Positions 38,565 to 47,791 of a DNA stretch of 64,000 nucleotides are shown here, piece by piece. Below the pieces are notes generated by a model, which saw only the letters and a program-made list of their open reading frames with translations, did not search any database and had not been told where the DNA came from. This DNA comes from Agrococcus jejuensis (GTDB lineage Bacteria; Actinomycetota; Actinomycetes; Actinomycetales; Microbacteriaceae): NCBI RefSeq assembly GCF_007679035.1, contig NZ_VEFR01000001.1, positions 186,001 through 250,000 of the forward strand. Reading direction: 5' to 3'. Each line of letters opens with the position of its first letter. The first letter of the stretch is position 1. The translations under genes and the position numbers were made by a program.

Positions 38565-39499
38565 ACGGTCTCGAACGCGCGCACCGCGCCGCGCACGAGG
38601 CCGTCGACGAGGTCGTCGAACGGCACGCCTGCATCGAGGAGCATGCGCGGCACCTGGCTCAGCCGCGTCATGCCCGGCATCGTGTTGACCTCGTTGCACA
38701 CGAGCGAGTCACCCTGGACGAACCAGTCGACGCGAGCGAGCCCGCGGCAGCCGAGCGCCGCGAAGACGCGCATCGACTCCTCCTCGAGGCGGGCGCCCAG
38801 CTCGGGCGACAGCCGCGCGGGCACGACGAAGGGCGGCTCGCCGCCGTACTTCGCCGAGGCATCGAACACGCCACCCGGCTCGCGCACGATCTCGAGCGGC
38901 GAGCCCACGCGCACGCTGCCGTCGAGCTCCACGACCGCGACGTCGACCTCCATGCCGCCCGCGTAGCGCTCGACGAGCATCGGCTGCTCGGCGCACGCCT
39001 CGGCGACCTCGGCCGCCGTGCGTGCGACGAGCAGGCCGACGCTCGACCCGTCGGCGAGCGGCTTCACGACCACCGGCGCGCCGAGCGCGGTCACGGCAGC
39101 GGCCGCATCCGCCGCCGACGCCACGACGCGGCCCTCGACGGTCGCGACCCCGTGCGCAGCCAGCACGGCCTTCGTGACGTCCTTGCGCATGCACACGGCG
39201 CTCGCCTCGACGCCGCAGCCGACGAAGGGCACGCCGAGCGTCGTCAGGAAGCCCTGCAGCGTGCCGTCCTCGCCGCCCACGCCGTGCAGCGCGGGGAAGA
39301 CGACGTCGACGTCCGCGAGCGCCGCCACGAGCGCGGGATGCGCGAGCGCGTCGCCGCCGACGGTCCACGACCCGTCGCGTGCGATCGTCGCCCGCGCGAC
39401 CTCGTGGCGCGTCGCGAGCGCATCCGCGACCGCCGTGGCGCTCGCGAGCGACACGTCGTGCTCGTTCGACACGCCACCACCGACGACCATCACGCGCAT
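38561..39499 (-). CDS. ddl: D-alanine--D-alanine ligase
   Basis: ATP-grasp ligase making D-Ala-D-Ala for peptidoglycan. 312 residues. N-domain VMVVGGGVSNEHDVSLASA, FPALHGVGGEDGTLQGFL; central VVKPLADGSSVGL; metal site LARVDWF and EVNTMPGMTRLSQVP. ATG 39499 has GGGAGGTG 4-5 nt upstream. It overlaps the alr stop by 10 nt, so alr-ddl is a two-gene D-alanine operon. Whether the acceptor is D-Ala or another residue cannot be told with confidence by eye. Confidence 0.93.
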   Translation of the reverse strand: MRVMVVGGGVSNEHDVSLASATAVADALATRHEVARATIARDGSWTVGGDALAHPALVAALADVDVVFPALHGVGGEDGTLQGFLTTLGVPFVGCGVEASAVCMRKDVTKAVLAAHGVATVEGRVVASAADAAAAVTALGAPVVVKPLADGSSVGLLVARTAAEVAEACAEQPMLVERYAGGMEVDVAVVELDGSVRVGSPLEIVREPGGVFDASAKYGGEPPFVVPARLSPELGARLEEESMRVFAALGCRGLARVDWFVQGDSLVCNEVNTMPGMTRLSQVPRMLLDAGVPFDDLVDGLVRGAVRAFETV

Positions 39500-40608
39500 G
39501 CCGCACCTCCCGTGAACGATCGCCGCCACCGCGAGCCGAGATGCGTGACGATGTCGTGCGCGATCGTGCCCGACCATCCTGCCCACTCGCCGAGCGTCGG
39601 CGCACCGGGCTCGGTGCCGACGAGCGTGATGGGCTCGCCGGGCTCGACGCCCGCGTCGCCCACGTCGACGACGACCTGGTCCATCGAGACGGCGCCGACG
39701 ACGCGCGCGCGGCGACCCCGCACGAGCACCTCGGCGCGACCGGAGGCGACGCGCGGGATGCCGTCGGCGTAGCCGACGGGCATGGTCGCGAGCCGCGTGC
39801 GCCGGTCAGCGACCCACGCGTGGTCGTAGCCGACGCCCGTGCCCGCTGCCACGTCGCGCACGACGACCGCGGGTGCAGCGAGGCCGATGACGGGCGCGAG
39901 GGCGTCGCCGCCCGCGGGGTCGATGCCGTAGAGCCCGGCCCCGACGCGCACGAGCTCGTACTCGGTGCCGACGCCCCGCAGCGCCGACGCCGTCGCCGCG
40001 ACGTGCCGCACCTGCGGCACGAAGCCGCGGCGCTCCGCCGTGCGCACGGCGTTGTCGAAGAGCATCCGCTCGGTGCGGTTGCGCGGGTCGTCGGGATGGG
40101 CCGCGTGGCTCAGGTGCCCCATGACGCCGACGGGCTCGACGACGCCCATGCGCGCGAGGCCGCCCGCGAACGTCACGAGCTCGCGCCACGCCTCGCGCGG
40201 CGCGCCGTCGCGTGCGATGCCGAGGTCGACGTGCAGATGCACCCTCGCGCGTTCGCCGGTCGCCCGCGCCGCGGCGACGACGGCGCGCAGGTGCGCGAGC
40301 GACGGCACGGCCACGTCGACGCCCGCCGCGACGGCGGGATCGAAGTCGGCTGCGGGGGAGGCGAGCCATGCGAGGGTGCGCGCGCCCGTGCGCTGCCGCA
40401 GCGCGACGGCCTCGTCGAGCGACGTCGTGCCGAGCCAGTCGGCGCCGTGCGCGAGCAGATGCTGCGCCACGTCGCCGTGACCGAACGCATCCGCCTTCAC
40501 GACCGCGACGAGCCCGCGCGAGCGCTGGCGGAAGGTACGCGCGTTGGCGCCGAGCGCGTCGAGGTCGACGTGCAGCTCGGGGCCGGCGAGCAGGGTGGTG
40601 GTGGGCAT
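39490..40608 (-). CDS. alr: Alanine racemase
   Basis: PLP enzyme that interconverts L- and D-alanine. 372 residues. PLP Lys in AVVKADAFGHG (normally AYGHG), VRVGAGLYGIDP, and the Tyr-region GAVSMDQVVVDVGD. The catalytic tyrosine environment GVGYDHAWVA is present. Upstream operon partner of ddl, which supplies the second step. Confidence 0.94.
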   Translation of the reverse strand: MPTTTLLAGPELHVDLDALGANARTFRQRSRGLVAVVKADAFGHGDVAQHLLAHGADWLGTTSLDEAVALRQRTGARTLAWLASPAADFDPAVAAGVDVAVPSLAHLRAVVAAARATGERARVHLHVDLGIARDGAPREAWRELVTFAGGLARMGVVEPVGVMGHLSHAAHPDDPRNRTERMLFDNAVRTAERRGFVPQVRHVAATASALRGVGTEYELVRVGAGLYGIDPAGGDALAPVIGLAAPAVVVRDVAAGTGVGYDHAWVADRRTRLATMPVGYADGIPRVASGRAEVLVRGRRARVVGAVSMDQVVVDVGDAGVEPGEPITLVGTEPGAPTLGEWAGWSGTIAHDIVTHLGSRWRRSFTGGAACA

Positions 40609-40717
40609 GCTCCCACCCTCGCCGCGGGAGCCGGTCGACGGCGTCCGCCGCGAGGTCGGGCCGCCTCATCCCAGCGGATGATCCATGGGACCGCACCCCG
40701 CATCCAGTCGGCGCCCG

Positions 40718-40723
40718 TAGCGT
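40718..40723 (+). promoter_or_regulatory. -10 box for hypothetical gene
   Basis: TAGCGT, 7 nt before ATG 40731. Confidence 0.45.
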
Positions 40724-40730
40724 CGCACGT

Positions 40731-41207
40731 ATGACCCAGCAGTGGCTCGCCGACCTGCCCGGATGGGCGCCGTTCACCTTCGCCTCCGAGCCCGCCCCGA
40801 CGGCCGAGATGCTGCCGACCTGGCCGAGGCTGCACGAGCCCTACCCGCTCGTGCACGGCTTCTCGCGGCTCGGGCACGTCGTGCTCTCCGACGAGGCGCA
40901 GCGCCGCTTCTGCGTGCTCTACCCGCTCGAGGGCGGCTCGAAGGGCTACGAGGCTGCCTCGCTCGACGAGCTCCGGCGCACGGTGATCGACGACCGGGGA
41001 TTCCAGAGCTGGATCTTCCCCGAGGCGCTCGTGCGGCCGATCGTCGAGCGCCTCGGGCCCATCGACGCCGGCGCCGTCTACTACCCGGTGCCGTACCCGA
41101 TGATCGGCGGCTCGGGCGCCCCCGAGACCTACTCGTCGGGCGACGTGTGGGTGTTCCTCGACATCGTCGGCCAGCTGTGGATGCAGGGGCCGCCCCCGCG
41201 AGTGTGA
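40731..41207 (+). CDS. Hypothetical cytoplasmic protein
   Basis: 158 residues, rich in aromatic residues and proline (PGWAPFTFASEPAPT, YYPVPYPMIGGSGAPETY, DVWVFLDIVGQLWMQ). No signal peptide or helix. Ends in a form reminiscent of small immunity-like or DUF families but I cannot name it. Good GC3 bias and a -10 box at leaderless distance argue it is real. Confidence 0.65.
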   Translation: MTQQWLADLPGWAPFTFASEPAPTAEMLPTWPRLHEPYPLVHGFSRLGHVVLSDEAQRRFCVLYPLEGGSKGYEAASLDELRRTVIDDRGFQSWIFPEALVRPIVERLGPIDAGAVYYPVPYPMIGGSGAPETYSSGDVWVFLDIVGQLWMQGPPPRV

Positions 41208-41220
41208 CCTGCCGGGCCGG

Positions 41221-41226
41221 TAGCGT
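41221..41226 (+). promoter_or_regulatory. -10 box for M24/M20 operon
   Basis: TAGCGT, about 30 nt before ATG 41256, leaving a short leader with CGGAG as ribosome-binding site; an example of a leadered gene with the same hexamer. Confidence 0.4.
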
Positions 41227-41255
41227 GGCTCGAACCCCGTCGAACGGAGTTCCGC

Positions 41256-42422
41256 ATGCCCTTCGCCGAGCCTGAGCTCGCCGCCCGCCTCGATGCCGTG
41301 CGGCAGCGCATGGCCGCGAGCGACCTCGACGCGCTCATCGTCGCCGACCCGGCGAACATCCACTACCTCACGGGCTACGACGCGTGGTCGTTCTACATGC
41401 CGCAGCTCGTGCTCGTGACGCACGACGAGGATCCCGTGCTCGCCCTGCGCTCCATGGACGCGAACGGCGCGCATCGCACGGCGCAGCTGCCGGCCGACCG
41501 CATCCTCGGCTACCCCGAGTCGTGGGTGCACCAGCCCGATCGACACCCGTTCGCGTGGATCGTGGATGCGCTGCGCGAGCGCGGACTCGTGCGGCCTGGC
41601 CGCGTGGGCGTCGAGTCGGAGGCGCACTTCCTCACGGTGCGGTCGTACCTGACGCTGCAGGCGGCTGCGCCCGAGTGGACGCTCGTCGACGACCGCCAGC
41701 TCGTGAACTGGGTGCGGCTCGTGAAGAGCCCCGCGGAGCTCGAGCGGATGCGCGAGGCGGGCCGCGTCTGCTCGGCCGCGATGCTCGCGGGATTCGAGGC
41801 CATCCGACCCGGGATGGGGCAGCACGAGCTCGCCGCCGTGGTGGCGCACGCGCAGGCGATGGGCGTCGAGGGCGTCGCGGGCGACTACCCGGCGATCGTG
41901 CCGATGCTGCCGACGGGGGAGTCGGCCGACACGCCCCACATGACGTACTCGGGCCGCGTGCTCGAGGCGGGCGAGGCGGTGTCGTTCGAGATCGCCGGCG
42001 TCTCGCAGCGCTATCACGCGCCGCTCGCCCGCACGGTGTCGCTCGGCCCGCCGTCGCCCGAGCTGCGCTCGCTGGCCTCGGTGACGGCCGACGGCCTCGA
42101 CCTCGTGGTCGACGCCATGCGCCCCGGGCGCACGGTCGCCGAGGTGCACGGTGCATGGCAGGCGCATCTCGCCCGCGCCGGCTACGAGAAGGCGTCGCGG
42201 CTCGGCTACTCGATCGGCATCGGCTACCCGCCCGACTGGGGCGAGCACACGGTCTCGGTGCGCGGCGACGATGCCACGGTGCTCGAGCCCGGCATGACGC
42301 TGCACGTCATCGCCGGCATGTGGATGACGGGCTTCGGCTGCGAGCTGTCGGAGTCGGTCGCCGTGACGGATGCCGGCGTCGAGCTGCTCACGCACGTGCC
42401 GCGCGAGCTGGTGGTGCGATGA
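41256..42422 (+). CDS. M24-family hydrolase resembling ectoine hydrolase (DoeA/EutD)
   Basis: 388 residues, pita-bread fold. N-domain has NIHYLTGYDAWSFYMPQLVLV, closely like ectoine hydrolases and unlike most Xaa-Pro peptidases. Metal ligands of true M24 peptidases are largely replaced: where Asp-x10-Asp is expected there is SFEIAGVSQRYHAPLARTV, a pattern shared by ectoine hydrolase and creatinase-like enzymes. Followed with 4-nt overlap by an M20 deacylase. The expected reaction is ring opening of ectoine (or a related cyclic amide), by homology only; other ectoine-catabolism genes are not in the window. Confidence 0.72.
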   Translation: MPFAEPELAARLDAVRQRMAASDLDALIVADPANIHYLTGYDAWSFYMPQLVLVTHDEDPVLALRSMDANGAHRTAQLPADRILGYPESWVHQPDRHPFAWIVDALRERGLVRPGRVGVESEAHFLTVRSYLTLQAAAPEWTLVDDRQLVNWVRLVKSPAELERMREAGRVCSAAMLAGFEAIRPGMGQHELAAVVAHAQAMGVEGVAGDYPAIVPMLPTGESADTPHMTYSGRVLEAGEAVSFEIAGVSQRYHAPLARTVSLGPPSPELRSLASVTADGLDLVVDAMRPGRTVAEVHGAWQAHLARAGYEKASRLGYSIGIGYPPDWGEHTVSVRGDDATVLEPGMTLHVIAGMWMTGFGCELSESVAVTDAGVELLTHVPRELVVR

Positions 42423-43603
42423 GCACGGACGGCGACGTCGAGCGCGCGATCGCGCTCGTCGACGAGGCGACGATCGTCGCCGACGCGTCGAGCCTCATCC
42501 TCGCCGCCTCCGAGAACCCCGGCGGCACCGAGGCCCGCGCCGCACGCGCGCTCGTCGCGATCGCGTCGAGGCTCGGCGGGCGCGTGATGGTGGAGGACGC
42601 CGCGCCCGATCGGCCGAACGTCGCGGTGCGATTCGGACCCGACGACGACGGCGCCGGCGGCGCCGGCCTGCTGTTCCTCGGGCACAGCGACGTCGTGCCC
42701 GCCGGACCCGGCTGGACGCACGATCCGTTCTCGCCGACGGTCGTCGACGGCGCCCTCGTCGGTCGTGGCTCCACCGACATGAAGGGCGGGCTCGCCGCGG
42801 TGCTGCAGGCGCTCGCCGCCGTGCACCACGTCCGCCCCGACCTGCCCCTCGAGCTGCTCGTCACGGCCGACGAGGAGGACCTCGCCATCGGCATGGCCGC
42901 GCACCTGCGACACGCGCCGCGGCCGTACCGGGCCTGCATCGTCGCCGAGCCGACCGACCTCGCGACCGTGGTCGCGTGCCGCGGCGCGTCGAACCACGAG
43001 ATCGTCGTGTCGGGACGCGCGGCGCACGCGGGGCGGCCGGAGGACGGTGCGTCGGCGATCACGGGTGCAGCGGTCGTCGTCGAGGCGATCCTCGCCGACC
43101 ACGCCAGGCTCCGTGCGGAGGACTCGGGGCTGCTGGGCTCGGCGTCGTGGAGCGTCGGCCGCATCGACGGCGGCCACGCGACGTCGATCGTGCCCGATCG
43201 CTGCACGCTGCTCGTCGATCGGCGGCTCATGCCCGGCGAGGACGCGGCAGCGGTGCTGCGGGCGCTCCTCGACGTCGCGCGTCCAGGGGTGGAGGCGGTC
43301 GGCTGCACCGTCGAGGGGCGCACGCTCATGGCGATGCCGGGGTTCACGACGGATGCGGCGCATCCGCTCGTCGACGCCGCGGTCGCGGCGCTCGCCGACG
43401 AGGGCCACGCGAGCCGGGTCGAGGCATGGACCGCGGCGTGCGAGGGCGGGTTCGTGGCCGAGCACCACGGCTGCCCGACGATCATCCTCGGTCCGGGCGA
43501 CATCACGGGCCAGGCGCATCAGCCCGACGAGCACGTGCGCATCGCCGACCTCGGCACCGCATCCCGCGCCTACGTGCGGCTGGCGCTCGCGCTCGCCGGC
43601 TGA
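42419..43603 (+). CDS. M20-family metallohydrolase (ArgE/DapE-like deacylase)
   Basis: 394 residues, two-zinc exo-hydrolase. Metal ligands: His in FLGHSDVVPAG, Asp in GRGSTDMKGG, Glu pair in TADEEDLAIG, second-domain GAASNHEIVVSGRAAHAGRPEDGASAI for dimerization, and C-terminal His in ITGQAHQPDEHV. Coupled to the M24 gene. The two could open and then deacylate a cyclic amidine such as ectoine, in place of the unrelated DoeB; this is inference from order. Confidence 0.85.
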   Translation: MSTDGDVERAIALVDEATIVADASSLILAASENPGGTEARAARALVAIASRLGGRVMVEDAAPDRPNVAVRFGPDDDGAGGAGLLFLGHSDVVPAGPGWTHDPFSPTVVDGALVGRGSTDMKGGLAAVLQALAAVHHVRPDLPLELLVTADEEDLAIGMAAHLRHAPRPYRACIVAEPTDLATVVACRGASNHEIVVSGRAAHAGRPEDGASAITGAAVVVEAILADHARLRAEDSGLLGSASWSVGRIDGGHATSIVPDRCTLLVDRRLMPGEDAAAVLRALLDVARPGVEAVGCTVEGRTLMAMPGFTTDAAHPLVDAAVAALADEGHASRVEAWTAACEGGFVAEHHGCPTIILGPGDITGQAHQPDEHVRIADLGTASRAYVRLALALAG

Positions 43604-43675
43604 CGCGGCGGGCGGCGCGGACCCGTCTCCCAGCCGGTCGAGGATCGCGCGAGCGCAGCGTCCCGCCCGATCCCG

Positions 43676-43681
43676 TAGCGT
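43676..43681 (+). promoter_or_regulatory. -10 box for FAD oxidoreductase
   Basis: TAGCGT, 6 nt before ATG 43688. Confidence 0.5.
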
Positions 43682-43687
43682 CGACCC

Positions 43688-44941
43688 ATGGACCGCCATG
43701 ACGTCATCGTGCTCGGCGCCGGTCTCGCGGGACTTCGTGCGGCGACGCGGCTCGCGACGTCGGGCCTCGACGTCGTCGTGCTCGAGGCGTCGGATGCGGT
43801 CGGCGGGCGCCAGCGCACCGACGCGGTCGACGGCTTCCTGCTCGACCGCGGCTTCCAGGTGCTGAACCCCGCGTACCCGGCCGTCCGGCGCTGGGTCGAC
43901 GTCGACGCCCTCGGCCTGCGGTCCTTCCCGATCGGCGTGCGCGTGCGCCGCGCCGACGGGCTCGCCGAGCTCGCGCATCCCGCGCGGCATCCCTCGCGCC
44001 TTCGGGCGACGCTCGCGAGCGGTCTCCTCGACCCGCGCGAGCTCGCCGCCCTCGCCGCGTGGGCCGGGCCCGCCATCGCGGCGCCGCGCCATGCGATCCG
44101 CGCCGCTCGCACGGGCGACGACGCACGGCTCGCCGAGGAGTGGGATCGCCTCGGCGTCGACGGACCGCTGCGGCACGAGGTGCTCGAGCCCTTCCTCGCG
44201 GGCGTGCTCGCCGAGGGAACGGGCGCGACGTCGGATGCGTTCGTGCGCCTGCTCGTGCGCATGTTCGCGCTCGGACACCCCGGGCTGCCCGCCGGCGGCA
44301 TCCAGGCCCTGCCCGAGCAGCTCGCCGCGACGGCGCGCGACGCGGGCGCAGAGATCCGCCTCGACCGCACTGCCGCGGGGATCGCGCTCGACGGCGACGC
44401 CGCACGCGTCGACGTCGTCGACGGCGATGCCGTGCACGCCGACGCCGTGATCGTGGCGGTCGGCGCCGAGCACGTCGCGGCCCTCGCCGACGTGCGCCCG
44501 CCCGCGACGCGCGGCCTGCAGACGTGGTGGCTCGACGCGGCCGCATCGCCGACGCGCTCGCGCATGCTGCACCTCGACGGCACCCGCTCGGGGCCCGTGC
44601 TGCACACGTCCGTCGTCTCGGGCACCGCGCCGACCCTCGCGCCGCGCGGCCGGTTCCTCATCGAGGCGACGTGCCTGCTCGGCGACGCGACCGAGGCCGA
44701 CGTGCAGGCGCAGCTGCGCCACGTGTGGGGCGTCGAGGTGTCTGCGTGGCGGCTGCTGCGGCGCGACGACGTGCGCCACGCGCTGCCGGCGCAGGCGCCG
44801 CCGCTGCGCACGACGACGCGCGCACGCGTCGGGGAGCGCACGTACGTGGCGGGCGACCATCGCGACACGGCCTCGATCCAGGGCGCCCTCGCGTCGGGCG
44901 ACCGCGTCGCGCGCACGGTGCTCGCCGACCTCGACGCCTGA
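43688..44941 (+). CDS. FAD-dependent oxidoreductase (amine oxidase / phytoene desaturase-like)
   Basis: 417 residues. N-terminal dinucleotide fold DVIVLGAGLAGLRAATRLA with ELEAS-like VVVLEASDAVGGRQRT and DGFLLDRGFQVLNPAYP (typical of this protoporphyrinogen-oxidase/phytoene-desaturase-like set), and C-terminal FAD motif TYVAGDHRDTASIQGALASGDR. Substrate unknown. No carotenoid genes nearby. Single gene. Confidence 0.88.
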   Translation: MDRHDVIVLGAGLAGLRAATRLATSGLDVVVLEASDAVGGRQRTDAVDGFLLDRGFQVLNPAYPAVRRWVDVDALGLRSFPIGVRVRRADGLAELAHPARHPSRLRATLASGLLDPRELAALAAWAGPAIAAPRHAIRAARTGDDARLAEEWDRLGVDGPLRHEVLEPFLAGVLAEGTGATSDAFVRLLVRMFALGHPGLPAGGIQALPEQLAATARDAGAEIRLDRTAAGIALDGDAARVDVVDGDAVHADAVIVAVGAEHVAALADVRPPATRGLQTWWLDAAASPTRSRMLHLDGTRSGPVLHTSVVSGTAPTLAPRGRFLIEATCLLGDATEADVQAQLRHVWGVEVSAWRLLRRDDVRHALPAQAPPLRTTTRARVGERTYVAGDHRDTASIQGALASGDRVARTVLADLDA

Positions 44942-45014
44942 CCCCGCGCGCCCGGCCCCGCACGCGCGACGCCGCGCGCGGCGCATCCGTCCCCCGCATG
45001 TCGCAGGCGCCGCC

Positions 45015-45020
45015 TATGCT
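45015..45020 (+). promoter_or_regulatory. -10 box for MFS transporter
   Basis: TATGCT, 6 nt before ATG 45027. Confidence 0.5.
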
Positions 45021-45026
45021 TCCGGC

Positions 45027-46460
45027 ATGAGCGAGCCCAGCCCCGGCGACGCCGCCCCGCAGCCGACCGCCGGCAACCCCGACGTCCCCGCCGCCGGCAT
45101 GCGCCGCTTCGGCCACGTGCTCGTCAACACGCTCGTCGCCAACGTCACGACGAGCTTCCTCTGGTTCGCGCTCACGTTCTGGGTCTACCTCGAGACGCGC
45201 TCGGTGCTCGCGACCGGCATCATCGGCGGCGCGTACATGCTGCTCGTCGCGGTCTTCGCGATGCTGTTCGGCACGATCGTCGACCGCCACCGCAAGCACG
45301 CGGTCATGGTGCTCTCGAGCGTCGTGACGCTCGCCTCGTTCTCGATCGCGGGCGTGCTGTACCTGCTCTTCCCCGAGTCGTCGCTGCTCGACCTCGGCGG
45401 CCCGTGGTTCTGGCTCTTCTCGGGCATCATCCTGTTCGGCGCCGTCGTCGAGAACATGCGCAACATCGCGCTGTCGACCACGGTGACGCTGCTCGTGCCC
45501 GAGCACCGTCGCGCGAACGCCAACGGCCTCGTCGGCACGGTGCAGGGGGTGGCGTTCATGATCACGAGCGTCTTCTCTGGCCTCGCGATCGGCTTCCTCG
45601 GCATGGGCGTCACGCTCGGCATCGCGGTCGTCGCGACGGGCGTCGCGCTCGCGCATCTGCTGTTCGTGCGCATCCCCGAGGCGCAGCCGGAGGCCGATGG
45701 CGAGGGCCGTCCGGCCGTCGACCTGCGCGGTGCCATCACGGCGGTGCGCGCCGCGCCGGGACTGTTCGCGCTCATCCTGTTCTCGACGTTCAACAACCTC
45801 TTCGGCGGCGTCTACATGGCGCTCATGGACCCGTACGGCCTCGAGCTCTTCCCCGTCGAGCTGTGGGGCGTCGTGCTGGGCGTCGCGTCGACGGGCTTCA
45901 TCGTCGGCGGCGCGATCATCGCCAAGACGGGCCTCGGGCGCAATCCCATCCGCACGATGCTGCTCATCGTCGTCGGCATGGGCCTGCTCGGCGCGCTCTT
46001 CACGATCCGCGAGTGGTGGCTGCTCTTCGCGATCGGCATCTGGGCCTGGATGGCGATGGTCCCGGCCGTCGAGGCCGCCGAGCAGACCGTCATCCAGAAG
46101 GTCGTGCCGTTCCAGCGCCAGGGCCGCGTGTTCGGGTTCGCGCAGGCCTTCGAGGCCGCGGCGGCACCGGTCACGTCGTTCCTCATCGCGCCCATCGCGG
46201 AGTTCGCGATCATCCCCTACGTGGCGAGCGACGACGGGCGATCGACGTTCGGCTGGCTGCTCGGCGACGGCGACGCGCGCGGCATCGCGCTCGTCTTCCT
46301 CGTCGCAGGACTCCTCACGATGCTCCTGGGTGCCGGCGCGTTCCTCACACGCTCGTACCGCACGCTCTCGGCGCAGTACGAGGGGCAGACGGAGTCGGTG
46401 GCGGTCGCCGAGGGAGCGGGCACCGAGCCCGCCGCCGAGCAGGTCGACCCCCGGCGCTGA
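45027..46460 (+). CDS. MFS transporter
   Basis: 477 residues with about 12 transmembrane helices and long hydrophilic termini. The A-motif-like loop FGTIVDRHRKHAVM after helix 2 and LLVPEHRRANANGLVGTVQGVAFMI after helix 4 resemble drug- and siderophore-exporting MFS (EntS-like) proteins. Substrate unknown. Confidence 0.85.
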   Translation: MSEPSPGDAAPQPTAGNPDVPAAGMRRFGHVLVNTLVANVTTSFLWFALTFWVYLETRSVLATGIIGGAYMLLVAVFAMLFGTIVDRHRKHAVMVLSSVVTLASFSIAGVLYLLFPESSLLDLGGPWFWLFSGIILFGAVVENMRNIALSTTVTLLVPEHRRANANGLVGTVQGVAFMITSVFSGLAIGFLGMGVTLGIAVVATGVALAHLLFVRIPEAQPEADGEGRPAVDLRGAITAVRAAPGLFALILFSTFNNLFGGVYMALMDPYGLELFPVELWGVVLGVASTGFIVGGAIIAKTGLGRNPIRTMLLIVVGMGLLGALFTIREWWLLFAIGIWAWMAMVPAVEAAEQTVIQKVVPFQRQGRVFGFAQAFEAAAAPVTSFLIAPIAEFAIIPYVASDDGRSTFGWLLGDGDARGIALVFLVAGLLTMLLGAGAFLTRSYRTLSAQYEGQTESVAVAEGAGTEPAAEQVDPRR

Positions 46461-46503
46461 CCGTCGCTCGCGCCGGCACGCGTGCTGCGCATGCCGGCGG
46501 GCG

Positions 46504-46509
46504 TACGAT
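46504..46509 (+). promoter_or_regulatory. -10 box for SLC13/ArsB-like permease
   Basis: TACGAT, 7 nt before GTG 46517. It overlaps the alternative ATG at 46508, arguing that GTG is the true start. Confidence 0.4.
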
Positions 46510-46516
46510 GCGTCTC

Positions 46517-47740
46517 GTGCATGACGACGTCGAGCACGTCGGCTCGGCACGACGGCCCCTGCGGCAGCGTCTGCACGACCTGCCGTGGATCGGCCTCGCC
46601 GGGGCGATCCTCGTGCTCGCCGGCGTGGTGCTGCTCGCGACCGGCGTGCTGCCGATGGAGGCGGCCTTCGCGATCGGGGAGCGCACGTGGCCCGTGCTGC
46701 TCTTCGTCGTCGCGGCGACGATCGTCGCCGAGCTCGCGGCGGTCGCGGGCGTCTTCCACGCGATCGCCGAGCGGCTCGGGCTCATCGGCCTCGGGCGGGC
46801 GTGGGTGCTGTGGCTGCTCGTGGTCGCCCTCGCGGCCGTCGCGACCATCATGCTGTCCCTCGACACGACGGCCGTGCTGCTGACGCCGGTCGTCGTGCTG
46901 CTCGCGAGGCATCTGCGGCTCGACCCGCTGCCGTTCGCGCTCACGACGGTGTGGCTCGCGAACACCGGCTCGCTGCTGCTGCCCGTGTCCAACCTCACGA
47001 ACCTGCTCGCCGAGCACGAGCTCGGGCTCGGTCCGGCGCAGTTCGCCATGCTCATGGCACCGGCGGCGGTCGTCGGCATCGTCGTACCCGCCGCCGCCGT
47101 CGCACTCACGCATCGCCGCAGCCTCGCCGCGCGATTCGAGCGGCAGACCGTGGAGTCGGAGCCCGACCGCGTGCTCACGATCGGCGCGAGCGTCGTCGTG
47201 GCGCTGCTCGTGCCCGCGCTCGTCAGCGGCATCGAGGTGTGGATCCCGGCCTCCATCGCGGCGCTGCTGCTGCTCGTGCTCGTCGCGGTGCGTCGACGCA
47301 CGGCGCTGCGCTGGTCGCTCGTGCCGTGGCAGATCGTGGCTCTGGCCGTCGGCCTCTTCCTCGTCGTCGAGACGCTGCATGCGCGCGGACTCGCCGACGT
47401 GCTCGCGCCCATCGTCGGCACGAGCGACGGCCTGGGCGACCTGCTGCGCCTCGCCGGCTCCGGCGCGCTGCTCGCGAACGGCGTCGACAACCTGCCCGCC
47501 TACCTCGCGCTCGAGCCCCTCGCGACCGGTCCGCTGCGCATGGCCGCCTTGCTCGTCGGCGTCAACGCCGGGGCGCTCGTGACGCCGTGGGCGTCGCTCG
47601 CGATCCTGCTGTGGCACGACCGTCTCGTCGCGATGGGCGTGCGCCTGTCGTGGGGCCGCTACATGCTGCTGAGCGTCGTCGTGGCGCCCGTGACGGTCGT
47701 GCTCGCGGTGGTCGCGCTCTGGGTGGCGAACGGCGCCTGA
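46517..47740 (+). CDS. SLC13/ArsB-like permease
   Basis: 407 residues with 10-11 hydrophobic helices. LSLDTTAVLLTPVVVLLARHL and LANTGSLLLPVSNLTNLLAEHELGLG match the anion-transport (ion transporter superfamily) permeases, and the C-terminal repeat has ALLANGVDNLPAYLALEPL and GVNAGALVTPWASLAIL, the same motif in inverted repeat. Could export arsenite or import a dicarboxylate/anion; no arsenic genes are adjacent. ATG 46508 lies in the -10 box, hence GTG 46517. Confidence 0.83.
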   Translation: MHDDVEHVGSARRPLRQRLHDLPWIGLAGAILVLAGVVLLATGVLPMEAAFAIGERTWPVLLFVVAATIVAELAAVAGVFHAIAERLGLIGLGRAWVLWLLVVALAAVATIMLSLDTTAVLLTPVVVLLARHLRLDPLPFALTTVWLANTGSLLLPVSNLTNLLAEHELGLGPAQFAMLMAPAAVVGIVVPAAAVALTHRRSLAARFERQTVESEPDRVLTIGASVVVALLVPALVSGIEVWIPASIAALLLLVLVAVRRRTALRWSLVPWQIVALAVGLFLVVETLHARGLADVLAPIVGTSDGLGDLLRLAGSGALLANGVDNLPAYLALEPLATGPLRMAALLVGVNAGALVTPWASLAILLWHDRLVAMGVRLSWGRYMLLSVVVAPVTVVLAVVALWVANGA

Positions 47741-47779
47741 CCCGCGCTGGACGTGCGTCGTCGACGTCGTCGATGTGCA

Positions 47780-47785
47780 TAGGCT
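47780..47785 (+). promoter_or_regulatory. -10 box for DUF1684 gene
   Basis: TAGGCT, 6 nt before ATG 47792. Confidence 0.5.
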
Positions 47786-47791
47786 GGTCGC

